From Lucifuga dentata (lineage: Eukaryota > Chordata > Actinopteri > Ophidiiformes > Bythitidae), in the NCBI GenBank assembly GCA_014773175.1, contig VXCM01004991.1:1-64000 (forward strand): a stretch of 64,000 bases of DNA, given 5' to 3'. Under the pieces are notes generated by a model. It worked only from the letters and a program-made list of their open reading frames with translations, had not been told where the DNA came from and ran no database searches. The stretch's first letter is position 1; each line of letters opens with the position of its first letter. The position numbers and the translations under genes are program-made. Below are positions 11,901 through 22,103 of this stretch, piece after piece.

Positions 11901-14279
11901 CAGACATGCCCCCCAGATCAGAGGAGGTACGTATGGTCGACTGTTCACCCTGTGGGTGTGACTGCAGGGAAGTGTGTCTGAATGTGTGTGTGTGTGTGGG
12001 GGGGGGGANGGGGGGGGGGAGGGGATGTGTGTGGACATGCTGCACATAGCAGAGATGAATAGAATATAGAAAAGCATCTGTTAGAATAGAAATCTGAAGG
12101 TTTACGTGGAGGCAGTAATAAAGGCTTTTATTGTAACTGAAGCAGCTTCATTAAAACGTTTGCAGGGGCAGGCTGCTGTCCTTGGTCCAGTCAGTCTTTG
12201 CATCCTTAAAGTTGCATTAATAGTGCCCCCTAGTGGAGTATAATTCTGGGTGCATCCTTTCAACGTCAGGAGCGAAAGAGAACTTCCATTATGCAGTACT
12301 TCAGAGGCATTTTTCCTTGAAATGTTCCAATTCAAATGTGCAAATAATACTACAAAGCAAAGGTTCTCAATCTTTATTTTACCATTTTGTAGTGACAGAA
12401 AATGATGCAAGGTTCATGCTCCATGGAAACTGATGATTTTGGCTTTTTTTTTCCTATCTTGCTTTGAGTGGTTCTTGTCTTTCTGTGTCCCAAAAAAATA
12501 AAGCCATTTTAGTGTTCATGCCGGGTATTTGTAGATATATACTCCAAATTGTCATTTTTAAACATGAACTGCTGCATGTAATAGGCGTTGGGGGTTTTAT
12601 ATGTGTATATGTATGTGTGTGTGGGCAGGAATTGGATCCAGTGACGCTGCACAACCAGGCTCTAATGAACATGGACACGAAGCCAACGGAGGGTTTGGAG
12701 AAGCTGGCCTTCCTGCTGCAGCACATCCCCTTCCCCCCCGTCACCTTTGGAAACCTGGTGCTGCTCCACTGCAAGTACGAGGTAAACGGCAGCAGTCTGC
12801 AAGTCTCGTACCGGCTCTAAACAGAGACATCAGGAAGACCTGCATCAAAAGCTTCAGCTAGTCAATGGCCATTGCATGCTAGAATGTAGTTGTCTTATTC
12901 TGAAACATGGCACCCCTCTATTAAATGTGGGCAAACATGAGCATTTTTCACCATATGGTAGCAAGGGTGTATGCAGGCAGGAACCGTGTTTTTTTTTTTA
13001 AGAGGATTTGGAATCATGTGGCGTGAGTCTTAATGGAAGGCTAAAAGCACAGCGAGAGGTGCAGGTCTTTTAATTAAAATGGAACTAATGTCTCTGCTGG
13101 ATTTCATGTTTCTCTCACCTTTCTTAGTACTTTGACTTTGCGGCAGATGTCTTGGCTGAGAATGCCCATCTCACCTACAAGTTCCTGTCTCCGGTAAGTT
13201 ACACACTGAGCTTGTAGACGAGTATCGACCTGATGCATCAGGTCCTAATTCTCACTGCAGGAGCTCTGGTAATGGCATAATTTTTCATTAACCTTTCGTC
13301 TACTTACCGTAATAATCATGAAAAGTTAAGCACAGGAAGTGTGCATATTCATGATGAAATGTGCTTTTGTCTCTCCAGTACCTGTACGAGTTTCTTGATG
13401 CCCTGTTGACCTGCCAGACAGCACCAGAGGAGGTACAGTAATGCCAACGCTAATGCTAATGCTTGATCCACCAGCTAGAATCAGATTTCACTCTTTATTC
13501 AGCACTATTTTGATCACTCTCGTACTTGTCAGTCACAACCACTTCCTGAATTAGTCTGATAATAGACAAATGTAGTAATGTAAAACCTTAAAATAAGTAT
13601 ATAGTTTAGCATTTTATAGATCATTCTCATATATATATATATAAATAAAGAGTGAAATCTGATTCTAGCTGGTGGATACCTGTATATATATATATGGGTA
13701 TGAATGCATGTATATATGCCTATTTTTGTAGCTTTTGTTTTTTTTTCTTTTTTTTCCCTTTAAAAACAAAACACCCCATGTTCTGATTTTTGTTCAAGTT
13801 ATAATGTAAAAAGTTGAATTAAAATAAAGAGTTCATATCATTCTCCTTTAAAAGATGTATTACTGTCATATCCCATTCCCAAAATAGCACCAAATGCTAC
13901 CTTAATTTCCTCTGTTATGGCATGACTTTATAAAAATGTAAAATATAAATGTTGCTTATTCCGTGTTGTTTGCATTTATTTCAAAGGCATTTAGGAAGCT
14001 GGATGAGATGAACGCCAAGCTGACAGAACAGCTACGCAAGCTGGCCAAGCAGGTTGTTCACCTCCTTCGTTTTCTAACGATCTAACCGCGCCCACTTCGA
14101 TGTAGATATCTGAATTGGAACGTGAAGAAGTTTGCCGCTTTGTTTCATTACAGGCAAATAATGTCGTTTATCTCTGTTTTCGCTAAGGTGCAGGAAGCCA
14201 GGCTGGCACGTGATGATGAAGGACAAAAGAAAGCCGTGCAGGAATATGACCTCATGATGGAGAAGTGAGAAGGCTGCAA

Positions 14280-14324
<45 letters not shown>

Positions 14325-17300
14325 AAAACACACAAACTTACTTTTAGCAGCAGTGAATTGGGAAGTAGAAAACACTCTGAACTGGAAAGACATTTAATGT
14401 GTCAGAAATATTTATCCCACTAAAGTGACCACATAAAATGTCACGTTACATTGTTATACTCTATTTTCTATATCAGGGATCCCCAACTGGTGGCCCGTGG
14501 GCCAAATGCTGCCTGTGGTCCTATCTATCAGGCCCTCAGATGACTTCTCCAAAAAAAAAAAAAAAAAANAAAAAAAAAAAAAAAAAATTGTACTTTAGTC
14601 ACACTTATCTCAGGATCGCGTGTTCATAAAATGTCTTGCTTGGGCTCATTTTGTTCAGGAGAAGCTAAGCTTTCCATAGATATTCGTATATCTCTATTTT
14701 ATTGAGAAATGGCGATTATAAAACATTGTGAACACTACATAGGGACGAGCACATGGTCTCCGGTCTGTCAGTGGAATATTATGCACATATTACACATGGA
14801 GAACACATGCCTGTTGCCATGGCTACATAAAAGCTGATAGGACCACTGATCCATCAATCAAATCCTCTGCTAGTCTACTATCCAATCACAGAGAGGGAGT
14901 TTAAAATTTAGACTGCCCTCGGAAGTTACATCATCGAGAATGACGAAGCTAGGTTTTAGCTCGGAGGCTATCTTGTGCTTTAGTTACATTTATCTTGGGA
15001 TCACGTGATCATNAGGTTTTAGCTCGGAGGCTATCTTGTGCTTTAGTTACATTTATCTTGGGATCACGTGATCATAAAAAGTCATGATGGTTTAGTGGCA
15101 TGCTTGGCTTGGCATGCTTGTCGTAATTTGGCCCTTGGGGAAAACTAGTTGAGTAACCCTGTTCTATACACTATTATATGCTATTTATTCAGCAAATACA
15201 CAAAGGCATCAATTTAATCTGTTAAATCTGACTATAAGGGCTAAAATACTAGAACGAGATCACCTTAAAATTGAATGCATTGTTCTTTGGCCCAAGGCAT
15301 TTAACTTTCCCCTCGGTTCTTCACATCTGATGCATCAATTCTCATCCCAGGTACATTCCGGTACTGATGGCCCAGGCCAAGATCTACTGGAACCGGGAGA
15401 ACTACCAGATGGTGGAGAAGATCTTCCACAAGTCGGTGGAGGTCTGCAACGATCACGACACCTGGAAGCTGAACGTGGCCCACGTGCTCTTCGTGCAGGA
15501 GAACAAGTACAAGGAGGCCATCGGCTTCTATGAGCCCATCGTTAAGAAGCACTACGATAACGTGAGTCAAAGCCTCCGTACACTTAGAAGTGCTGTTCAT
15601 AGGTCTAATGTGCTTAGATTCATTGTGTTATCCTTGTCGTATCATGTGTGTTCTTGTCATATTATGTCTTAAATACACACTCGATGGCTGACCCAAGTGC
15701 CATCTTATAATTTTGAGCCACTAAATAAACAAATAGTGTTCTTTTTCACGAATTTGATGGTGTTTAGAAATAGCAACAAAGGAATTATAATTGAAGAGAC
15801 AGTAAAGTTATGCAGTTAAAAATAATAATGATCTGTGTGTGTTGGGATTCCGGGGACTGGTTTGCATTTTCTTTTTTTTTTTAAAGATTATTCCAACACA
15901 ATACCCTTTTCAGTCCTGGTACTGGCTTGATATTTTGGGACTAATCTATCTTTACCCAGCACACAAGCTCAGGAAATAACTACAATAACTGACAGGCTCC
16001 TGAATTCAATCCAAAACTCTGCTTTTCTGTCTAGCTGGAGCTGTGTAACATTCAGGAGTGTCCCTGCAAGCGCAAACCCTCGGTAAAACCAAAAGAAAAA
16101 AATAACTCTGCAGTGGCTTCACATCTCTGCATGACATCTTGGATTTCTGCTTTTATTGCTGCAGTTTTTTGTTTGTTTGCAGTGGTTTATCTGATATTTC
16201 CTTCCTTCCTGCACAGGGATTACATGAGAATTTAGACACTTGCTTCTGGTTTCTGAGAATTAACTCACAGGAACATTTGGTGATAGTTCAGAAAGGTCAC
16301 AAGAAAATAGCAAATACACATTTTATTAGAAAAGAAGGTTTTTTTATATCGTGATGTCTGTGAGGCCTGGAGAAATGAAAAATCTGGATTCACAAACCCA
16401 AAAACTTTTTTTAAGAGTCAAATACAGCATTTTACATTTTAAATTCGGTTTTATAAGTTGATTGTTTTGATTTCTTGCTGCACCATCTGATACAGTTTTC
16501 ATTTTCTGTTGCTTACCAGTTTTATTCAAAGTGGCATTAAAAATGTCTTTAAAACGTCCTAAATCCATGTAGATGATGCTAGGCACCCAGGGTTAGTTGT
16601 CATAAAGATGTCATAATGGTCCTTCATATTGCTGATTGATCTAGAAATGAAGCCAAAAAGAATGCAAAAAAAAAAACCTTTGAAACTTGCTGTGTTTCAT
16701 GAGCTGCTGATAAATAAATATATGTGCAACTCCAGATCCTGAACGTCAGCGCTGTGGTCCTGGCCAACCTGTGTGTGTCATACATCATGACCAGCCAGAA
16801 TGAAGAGGTACAAAGCTCACAAAACTTTTCCTGAGACAAATAAGACGGGGGGGGGGGGGNGGGGGGGGGGGGGCTTAGGAAAGGGCCATACTGGCTATTT
16901 AGCATGTTTGAGCCTAATATGTTCAATTTTCACACACATAGGGTTACTGACAATCATTTCCCAAAGCATACTACTGGACTACTGGTGAGTTAAAAAAAAT
17001 GTTCCTACCTTCCAGACCTCCATTGGTTTCAGTTCATTCTGCTATTAAAATCAACTTGTTGATACTTGAAACGTTCTTGGGATAGGTAATCCATCATCAC
17101 CAACAAGACGTGTATTCATTTTTTTAAAGGTATGTAATTGTAACTTTTAAGTGCAATAAAAAGCGCAGAAGCAGGGAATATAGTCCCAAAAGAAGACCTG
17201 CGTTCATGGAAAAATTTAAAGGACCATGACTTCATAAGNATATAGTCCCAAAAGAAGACCTGCGTTCATGGAAAAATTTAAAGGACCATGACTTCATAAG

Positions 17301-20300
17301 GCTGCGTAACTATTAGCATAACTATTAGTGGGTGTATCGCTTGAATATTTGACTTTGAAAGATTAAGAGATTTTGCAAAATATCAGGAAAGCTAAAATAC
17401 GGTTTTATCCTTTGGGAAATGATTGTCAGTAATGTAACATGTATGAAAATTGAATATATTAGGCTCAAGCATGTAAAATGGTCCTTTAACAGTAGCCTTC
17501 ATAACAGAAGAAAATTCTATTTTCATGGTATGATGACATCCAGGGAGACAAACGCTGCAGAGGTCAGAAAGACGTCACTCACAGCTACACTTAAAGCAGG
17601 CTGTCATGCTATTACAGTCATCACGAGTTTTGGATGTACGGAGTGTTCTGCCAGCACATGAACGCACCACAGCCACTCGGACGCAGAGCCGCCTGTGTTT
17701 CATATGGTTCCCCTAAAAACTGAACGAACATGTTGATGTATTCTGGAGTTTGGCCTCCAGACACAGATCAGAAAGTGACACCCCCATAAAAGGCTCTTAT
17801 TTAATCTTGCGTCTCCTCTAAATGCTTTTCATGTCGTCCTCGGTTGTCAGGCTGAAGAGCTGATGAGGAAGATTGAGAAAGAGGAGGAGCAGATCTCCTA
17901 TGATGACCCAGACAAGAAGGTTTTCCATCTCTGCATTGTAAACCTGGTCATTGGGTGAGAGCCGACACTTACCGACATTCGTACCGACGTGAAAGATTTA
18001 AAAAATGACTCCAGTTGCTCGCATAACTAGATGGAAGTTTGGACTGATGTACAGCCAAATCCATCAGAATTATTCAAATTACCGTTTAATTTGTCTTCTG
18101 TCTTTCTTTCAGGACACTGTACTGTGCTAAAGGGAACTACGAGTTTGGCATGTCTCGCGTCATCAAGAGCCTGGAACCGTACAATAAGAAGGTCAGCCAT
18201 TTTTTTCCCCTCTGTGGGTTTTTACTTAAAAGTTAGCAGAAATCAGAGACACAAACCTGCACTTCCCCCTTTGACAAGCGTCTTAAATAACAGCTTTCCC
18301 CTGACGCATATTTCCTGAGGCTTTTTTTTTTTTGTCTTTTGACATTGACAGACAGCAGGTAGTGTTTTTACTGCTTTACAGATTGAGAGACGATCAGAAG
18401 GAAAACAAGAAAGTGTGCTGAAGTAATATCTTATTTTTTAAATGACTTTCTGAAAGCAAAATGTTCTGTTGGGAATATTTTTTATCATTTTATGAGTTGT
18501 AACAGCACAGCTTTATGGTTTTTACTGATATGTTTTATGATATTGACCTTATATGAATGAAATTTAAAGCCTATGGCCTCACTAAGCGCCCCATACAGGC
18601 TGCAGTGTTCATGACACCACACCACTTATATGAAAACCTGAGACACAATGAAGATACTCAAACTGCTGTGTTTTAATGCTGCGTTCAACTTAAAATCAGA
18701 ATTCAGAATTTCCGACCTCTGACTGGGAAGCGCCCAGTTGGAATTCTTACCGGAAAGTCAAGCAAGGTTCCTCAACCGCAATGACATCATTTCAATATGG
18801 CGGCTCACAACCGAAACAGCAATTTCTCTGTTTATAAATGAACATTTAGAAGCATTTTCTTTAAATCAGTCAGCCCTGATTAAAGGACCATACTGTACAT
18901 TTTGCATGTTTGAGCCTAATATATTCAATTTTCATACGTTACGTTACTGACAATCATTTCCCAAAGGATAAAACCATATTTCAGCTTTCCTGATGTTTTG
19001 CAAAATCTCTTAATCTTTCAAAATCAAATATCCAAGCAATATACCAGCCTTATGAAGTTATGGTTGTTAAAATTTTTCCATAAACGCAGATCTTCTTTTG
19101 GGACTATATTCCCCGGTGGAGGCATACATTCACTCCACGCTTTTTATTGCACTTAAACGCTAAAATTACATAACTTCTAAAAAAACCTGAATACACGTCT
19201 TGTTGGTGATGATGGATTACCTATCCCAAGAACGTTTCAAGTATCAACAAGTTGATTTTAATAGCAGAATGAACTGAAACCAATGGAGGTCTGGAAGGTA
19301 GGAAAAACATTTTTAATTCATCGTTCCAGTAGTATGCTTTGGGAAATGATTGTCAGTAAGGTAACGTGTATAAAAATTGAATATATTAGGCTCAAACATG
19401 CAAAAATGGGTGATATGGTCCTTTAAGCAAAAGTTAAACATAAAATACAGGCAGTGCAGTAGCTGTTTTGAAAAGGTAAATAGCTTGTAAATGTTAAAAC
19501 GCAGCTTCTTTTAATCCGACAGAAACAAAATAAAAGTTTTCTGGAGGCGTCCATGCTGTCTTAGCTCGAATGGTTGTAAATGACGTGATTCCATGTTACG
19601 GCTTCCCAGGTCTGAGGTACAAAGTGTGATGAGAAATGTAAAGTTTGGAATTTCATTATGAACTAAAGTATCATTGTCATCGTTACAAAACCGAGTAAAA
19701 CCGTGAGAAAGTCTCACAGCGACTCTGCGGCGTCGTTGCTGTTTAGAATCTTTAATCTCATCCAGTCACGACACCAGCGACAGTTTGGCTGCAGCTGTGT
19801 CCACTGAGCTGCAGCTGAAAACACAAACCGTCATCCTGAGCGTCCCCCCGTTCCCCCTCCACGCCGCTGAACCTCTAACATCCACTTCCACACAAAATGT
19901 CCAAACGCAGGAAAAGACTTCAGGAGTGCCTGGCGAGTCAGACTGTCACGCCAACTTTACACGACCGCGTTTCCTTTAAACGCCTTTCACTGGTATGCAT
20001 GCTATATATCAAACAAGTCACGTGTGTGTATGTGTGTGTGTGCGTGTATGTGTGTGTGTTCATAGCTGGGGACGGACACATGGTTCTACGCCAAACGTTG
20101 TTTCCTTTCCCTGCTGGAGAACATGGCTAAACACATGGTCATGCTGAGGGACTCCGTGGTCCAGGAGTGTATCCAGTTCCTGGAGCACTGTGAGAGTAAG
20201 AAACCGTCTCACGTACACACACACACACACATACACACACGCACGCACACGCTGGTCCAGTCAGTGTCATCCACCTGTAGCATGATGGCTTTGCTTGGTT

Positions 20301-20542
20301 GATTATCTGCGGCGTTGTGGGTTTTCTGTCTGGCCTGCAGCTTACGGCAGGGAGGTGACAGCCTTCANTATCTGCGGCGTTGTGGGTTTTCTGTCTGGCC
20401 TGCAGCTTACGGCAGGGAGGTGACAGCCTTCATCGAGCAGCCTCTGGAGGAGGAACACATCCACATCGGCAAGAACACCGTCACCTACGAGGCACGGCTG
20501 CTGAAGGCCCTGTTCTACGAGGTCATTGGCTGGAACCAGTGA
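5867..20542 (+). CDS. ift70: Intraflagellar transport protein 70 (TTC30A/fleer), 19 coding exons
   Basis: IFT-B complex subunit built almost entirely of tetratricopeptide repeats. It wraps IFT52/IFT88 and is needed for cilium assembly; the zebrafish mutant fleer also shows reduced axonemal tubulin glutamylation. Exons: 5867-5914, 6315-6380, 7518-7727, 8559-8615, 8771-8906, 9202-9306, 9576-9704, 11877-11926, 12629-12781, 13128-13193, 13379-13432, 13987-14052, 14188-14264, 15351-15561, 16736-16807, 17851-17954, 18113-18191, 20066-20195, 20406-20542. All junctions are GT-AG and the frame is continuous for 650 codons including the stop (649 residues; family about 650-665). Landmarks: start MTTIKDGEHTATIYKLIKDS, TPR-type helices such as ALSLLGYCYYHIQDFTSAAE and ALSYNIALCYYSLRNYPQAL, a coiled-coil-like KLTEQLRKLAKQVQEARLA, and the C-terminus ALFYEVIGWNQ. 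The human TTC30A/B genes are intronless, unlike this one. Transposon copies and single-N artefacts occupy several introns. Confidence 0.95.
7880..8167 (+). mobile_element. Short internally deleted TTAA MITE (copy B)
   Basis: TTAA is followed by a TGGACCATACC-type end and GCATGTTTGAGCCTAAGA; the right end is TATGGTCC followed by TTTAA. The centre is much shorter than in the full copies but keeps the TTTTTCCTACCTGCCAGAC segment. It sits in ift70 intron 3. It is close to the fragment at 21908 (both have AAGAAATAC after the inverted repeat), so these two form a subfamily. Confidence 0.65.
8517..8546 (+). repeat. (CT)n microsatellite just 5' of an ift70 splice acceptor
   Basis: The CT run ends at a single N (8547), followed by CTCCGGCACAG and exon 4 at 8559. 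The repeat doubles as the polypyrimidine tract, and its length here is uncertain because of the N. Confidence 0.75.
8920..8972 (+). repeat. (CA)n microsatellite in ift70 intron 5
   Basis: Near-perfect CA repeat of about 25 units starting 14 bases after the exon 5 donor at 8907. Confidence 0.85.
10835..11494 (+). mobile_element. TTAA MITE copy C (ift70 intron 7)
   Basis: TTAA-AGGACCATACC at the left and GGTATGGTCCT-TTAA at the right, with inverted repeats of about 85 bp and the standard centre. The first 60 or so bases are present twice around the single N at 10899, so the real element is about 65 bp shorter than drawn. Orientation is called plus because the left repeat is followed by CATACTACTGGAAC. 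Confidence 0.8.
11983..12024 (+). repeat. GT / poly-G tract with a single N
   Basis: A GT run passes into two G runs around the N at 12009, in ift70 intron 8. Poly-G is a known sequencing stop, and the true length is not resolved. Confidence 0.7.
13466..13677. repeat. 34-bp perfect inverted repeat (hairpin) in ift70 intron 11
   Basis: The left arm 13466-13499 (ATCCACCAGCTAGAATCAGA...) and right arm 13644-13677 (...TCTGATTCTAGCTGGTGGAT) are exact reverse complements over 34 bases. They are separated by 144 bases that include an AT run. In the pre-mRNA this would form a strong hairpin. It may be a small foldback element; no target duplication is obvious. Confidence 0.75.
14281..14322 (+). repeat. 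(AC)n microsatellite in ift70 intron 13
   Basis: About 20 AC units starting 16 bases after the donor at 14265. Confidence 0.85.
14474..15161. mobile_element. Non-autonomous hAT-type element with 8-bp target duplication
   Basis: The ends are imperfect inverted repeats. The left begins CAGGGATCCCCAACTGGTGG and continues to GGGCCAAAT. The reverse complement of the right end begins CAGGGTTACTCAACTAGT and also reaches GGGCCAAAT. The flanks are TTCTATAT (14466-14473) and TTCTATAC (15162-15169), an 8-bp target duplication with one mismatch, as expected for hAT transposition. No transposase ORF is present. Two single-N joins (14570, in poly-A; 15013, with about 60 duplicated bases) inflate the length. 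It lies in ift70 intron 13. Confidence 0.8.
16035..16082 (+). other. Candidate in-frame cassette exon of ift70
   Basis: A 48-base stretch lies between an acceptor-like TTTTCTGTCTAG and a donor-like GTAAAACC. It reads open in the phase required between exons 14 (ends 15561, phase 0) and 15 (starts 16736, phase 0), giving LELCNIQECPCKRKPS. It would add 16 residues to the TPR region. IFT70 proteins I know do not contain this insert, so it may be chance or a minor isoform. Confidence 0.25.
16847..16873 (+). repeat. Poly-G tract with a single N
   Basis: Two G runs flank the N at 16860, directly before MITE copy D in ift70 intron 15. The length is unresolved. Confidence 0.7.
16875..17489 (+). mobile_element. 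TTAA MITE copy D (ift70 intron 15)
   Basis: The left end is eroded (TAGGAAAGGGCCATACTGG); the right end ATGGTCC-TTTAA is intact. The standard centre is present, with about 60 bases repeated around the single N at 17239. Plus orientation. Confidence 0.75.
18679..18800. mobile_element. Partial element with an ATGCTGCGTTC end
   Basis: Starts ATGCTGCGTTCAACTT and then follows, with heavy divergence, the architecture of the 62901-63476 element: a TCAGAATTCAGAATTTCCGAC block, a GGAATTC block, and ATGACATCA followed by ATATGGCGGC. It lies in ift70 intron 17, and MITE copy E begins 80 bases further on. Confidence 0.4.
18880..19426 (-). mobile_element. TTAA MITE copy E (ift70 intron 17)
   Basis: Flanked by TTAA at both ends (18880-18883, 19423-19426), with AGGACCATACTG at the left and ATATGGTCCT at the right. 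The left inverted repeat is followed by GGATAAAACC, so this copy is inverted relative to copy C. It is essentially full length (547 bp with target sites). Confidence 0.85.
20366..20405 (+). other. Falsely duplicated intron/exon border at the last ift70 exon
   Basis: The bases before the single N at 20368 (TATCTGCGGCGTTGTGGG... through the start of the exon, ...GACAGCCTTCA) recur exactly after it. As drawn, the acceptor and first 27 or so bases of exon 19 exist twice. Only the second copy (exon from 20406) continues to the stop codon. This is best explained as an unmerged contig overlap. Confidence 0.85.
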
Positions 20543-20616
20543 CATCATCAGACAGGTGTCATCGTAGAAAGTTGGGGTTTTTTTGTTGAGTGATATCAAT
20601 GACTGGGTTTATCGTA

Positions 20617-20622
20617 ATTAAA
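20617..20622 (+). terminator. Possible polyadenylation signal of ift70
   Basis: ATTAAA, 75 bases after the ift70 stop codon, is the nearest poly(A)-signal-like hexamer. It is followed by a long (CA)n repeat from about 20635. It is a plausible 3' end, unproven. Confidence 0.35.
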
Positions 20623-20630
20623 TGACAGGT

Positions 20631-20634
<4 letters not shown>

Positions 20635-20673
<39 letters not shown>

Positions 20674-20705
20674 CTACACACACACACATACACACATGCA
20701 CATAC
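20635..20705 (+). repeat. (CA)n microsatellite downstream of ift70
   Basis: A CA run of about 20 units, then interrupted CA-rich sequence. Confidence 0.85.
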
Positions 20706-20812
20706 GCACATGGAGAACTAATTTTTGAACATTAATAGAGCTGCGGGACATTTATAATCCAAACATGTACCAAAAGAATTTATGTCAGCAGTTCAGGTTC
20801 ACTGTGAGACTA

Positions 20813-21376
20813 TTAAAGGACCATACCATCCATTTTGCATGTTTGAGACTAATATATTCAGTTTTCATACATGTTACGTTACTGACAATCATTTCCCAAA
20901 GGATAAAACCGTGTTTCAGCTTTCCTGATATTTTGCAAAATCTCTTAATCTTTCAAAATCAAATATTCAAGTGATACACCCACCTTAAAAATCCATGTTT
21001 CTCCTGCTAATAGTTACGCAGCCTTATGAAGTCACAGTCCTTTAAATTTTTCCATAAACGCAGGTCTTCTTTTGGGACTATATTCCCCGGTGGAGGCATA
21101 CATTCACTCCACGCTTTTTATTGAGCTTAAACACTAAAATTACATAACTTCTAAAAAAACCTGAATACACGTCTTGTTGGTGATGATGGATTACCTATCC
21201 CAAGAACGTTTACAGTATCAACAAGTTGATTTTAATAGCAGAATGAACTGAAACCAAACATTTTTAATTCACTGTTCCAGTAGTATGCTTTGGGAAATGA
21301 TTGTCAGTAAAGTTACATTATGAAAATTGGATATATTAGGCTCAAACATGCAAAAATGGGTGATATGGTCCTTTAA
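20813..21376 (-). mobile_element. TTAA MITE copy F (between ift70 and C16orf89)
   Basis: TTAA target sites at 20813-20816 and 21373-21376, with ends AGGACCATACC and ATATGGTCCT. It is full length and inverted, like copy E. It lies in the intergenic space between two convergent genes. Confidence 0.85.
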
Positions 21377-21907
21377 TAAAGACTAGAAATACTGGAAGTT
21401 TCTCTTCCTTTGTTTCATTCATTTTATTTATTTTGATATACAGTTCAAGCCAATGCACGATACATGAGAACAATAAGTATTTTGCTATATAATGTCATTA
21501 TCTACGCATTTACTTTCATGGTTTATGTAGATGTTTTTAGCTAAGTGCTGAGTGAACGTCTGCCCTCATTCCGGCACAAAGGTTTCCTGATTTCCTATTT
21601 CATAGATATAAACACAAAAAAAACATGATTTAAAGGAAATAAAGATTGTTATACATATTTGAAAATGTTTTTATTGCCCTGCAAAGTTTTTTTTCTTCTA
21701 CAGAAAACAGTATCAGCTTATGAGGAAGTTTTGGTTTAAGGCTGAACATACAGGTAGAGTATGGTCCAATTTGATCATCGATTTAATATCAGTAGAATCA
21801 GTCGATCTGCTAACCGATCACCACTGACTCCTGTTTTTAAATTTTATTCCCACATCAAAAACATTAAAAGCAACCACCTCTAAGCATCCCTATATTCAAA
21901 AGACATC

Positions 21908-22055
21908 TTAAAGGACCATACCAGTGGTTTTTCGTGTTTGAGCCCAAGAAATACTACACAGAATAAGAAGGGTTCTCTATAGTTTCTGTTTCCAGCCAAA
22001 CAGAATTCTCAGTAACTTATGTATATTGCATCAGAAAAGCATTTCTCTACCTGAA
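21908..22055 (+). mobile_element. Truncated TTAA MITE (copy G, copy-B subfamily)
   Basis: TTAA-AGGACCATACC followed by GTGTTTGAGCCCAAGAAATAC. Only the left end is recognisable. It stops just before the 3' end of the C16orf89 homologue and may form part of that gene's 3' UTR. Confidence 0.5.
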
Positions 22056-22103
22056 GATCTACAACATTTGGCTCGTGTGAACGCACCGCCGGCCGCAGAA
22101 CGC

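Noticed and set aside
15301..15600. Minus-strand ORF opposite ift70 exon 14
   Set aside because: Antisense shadow of a conserved exon.
20341..20367. Extra exon of ift70 before the N
   Set aside because: Identical to the start of the true last exon; explained by an unmerged contig overlap.
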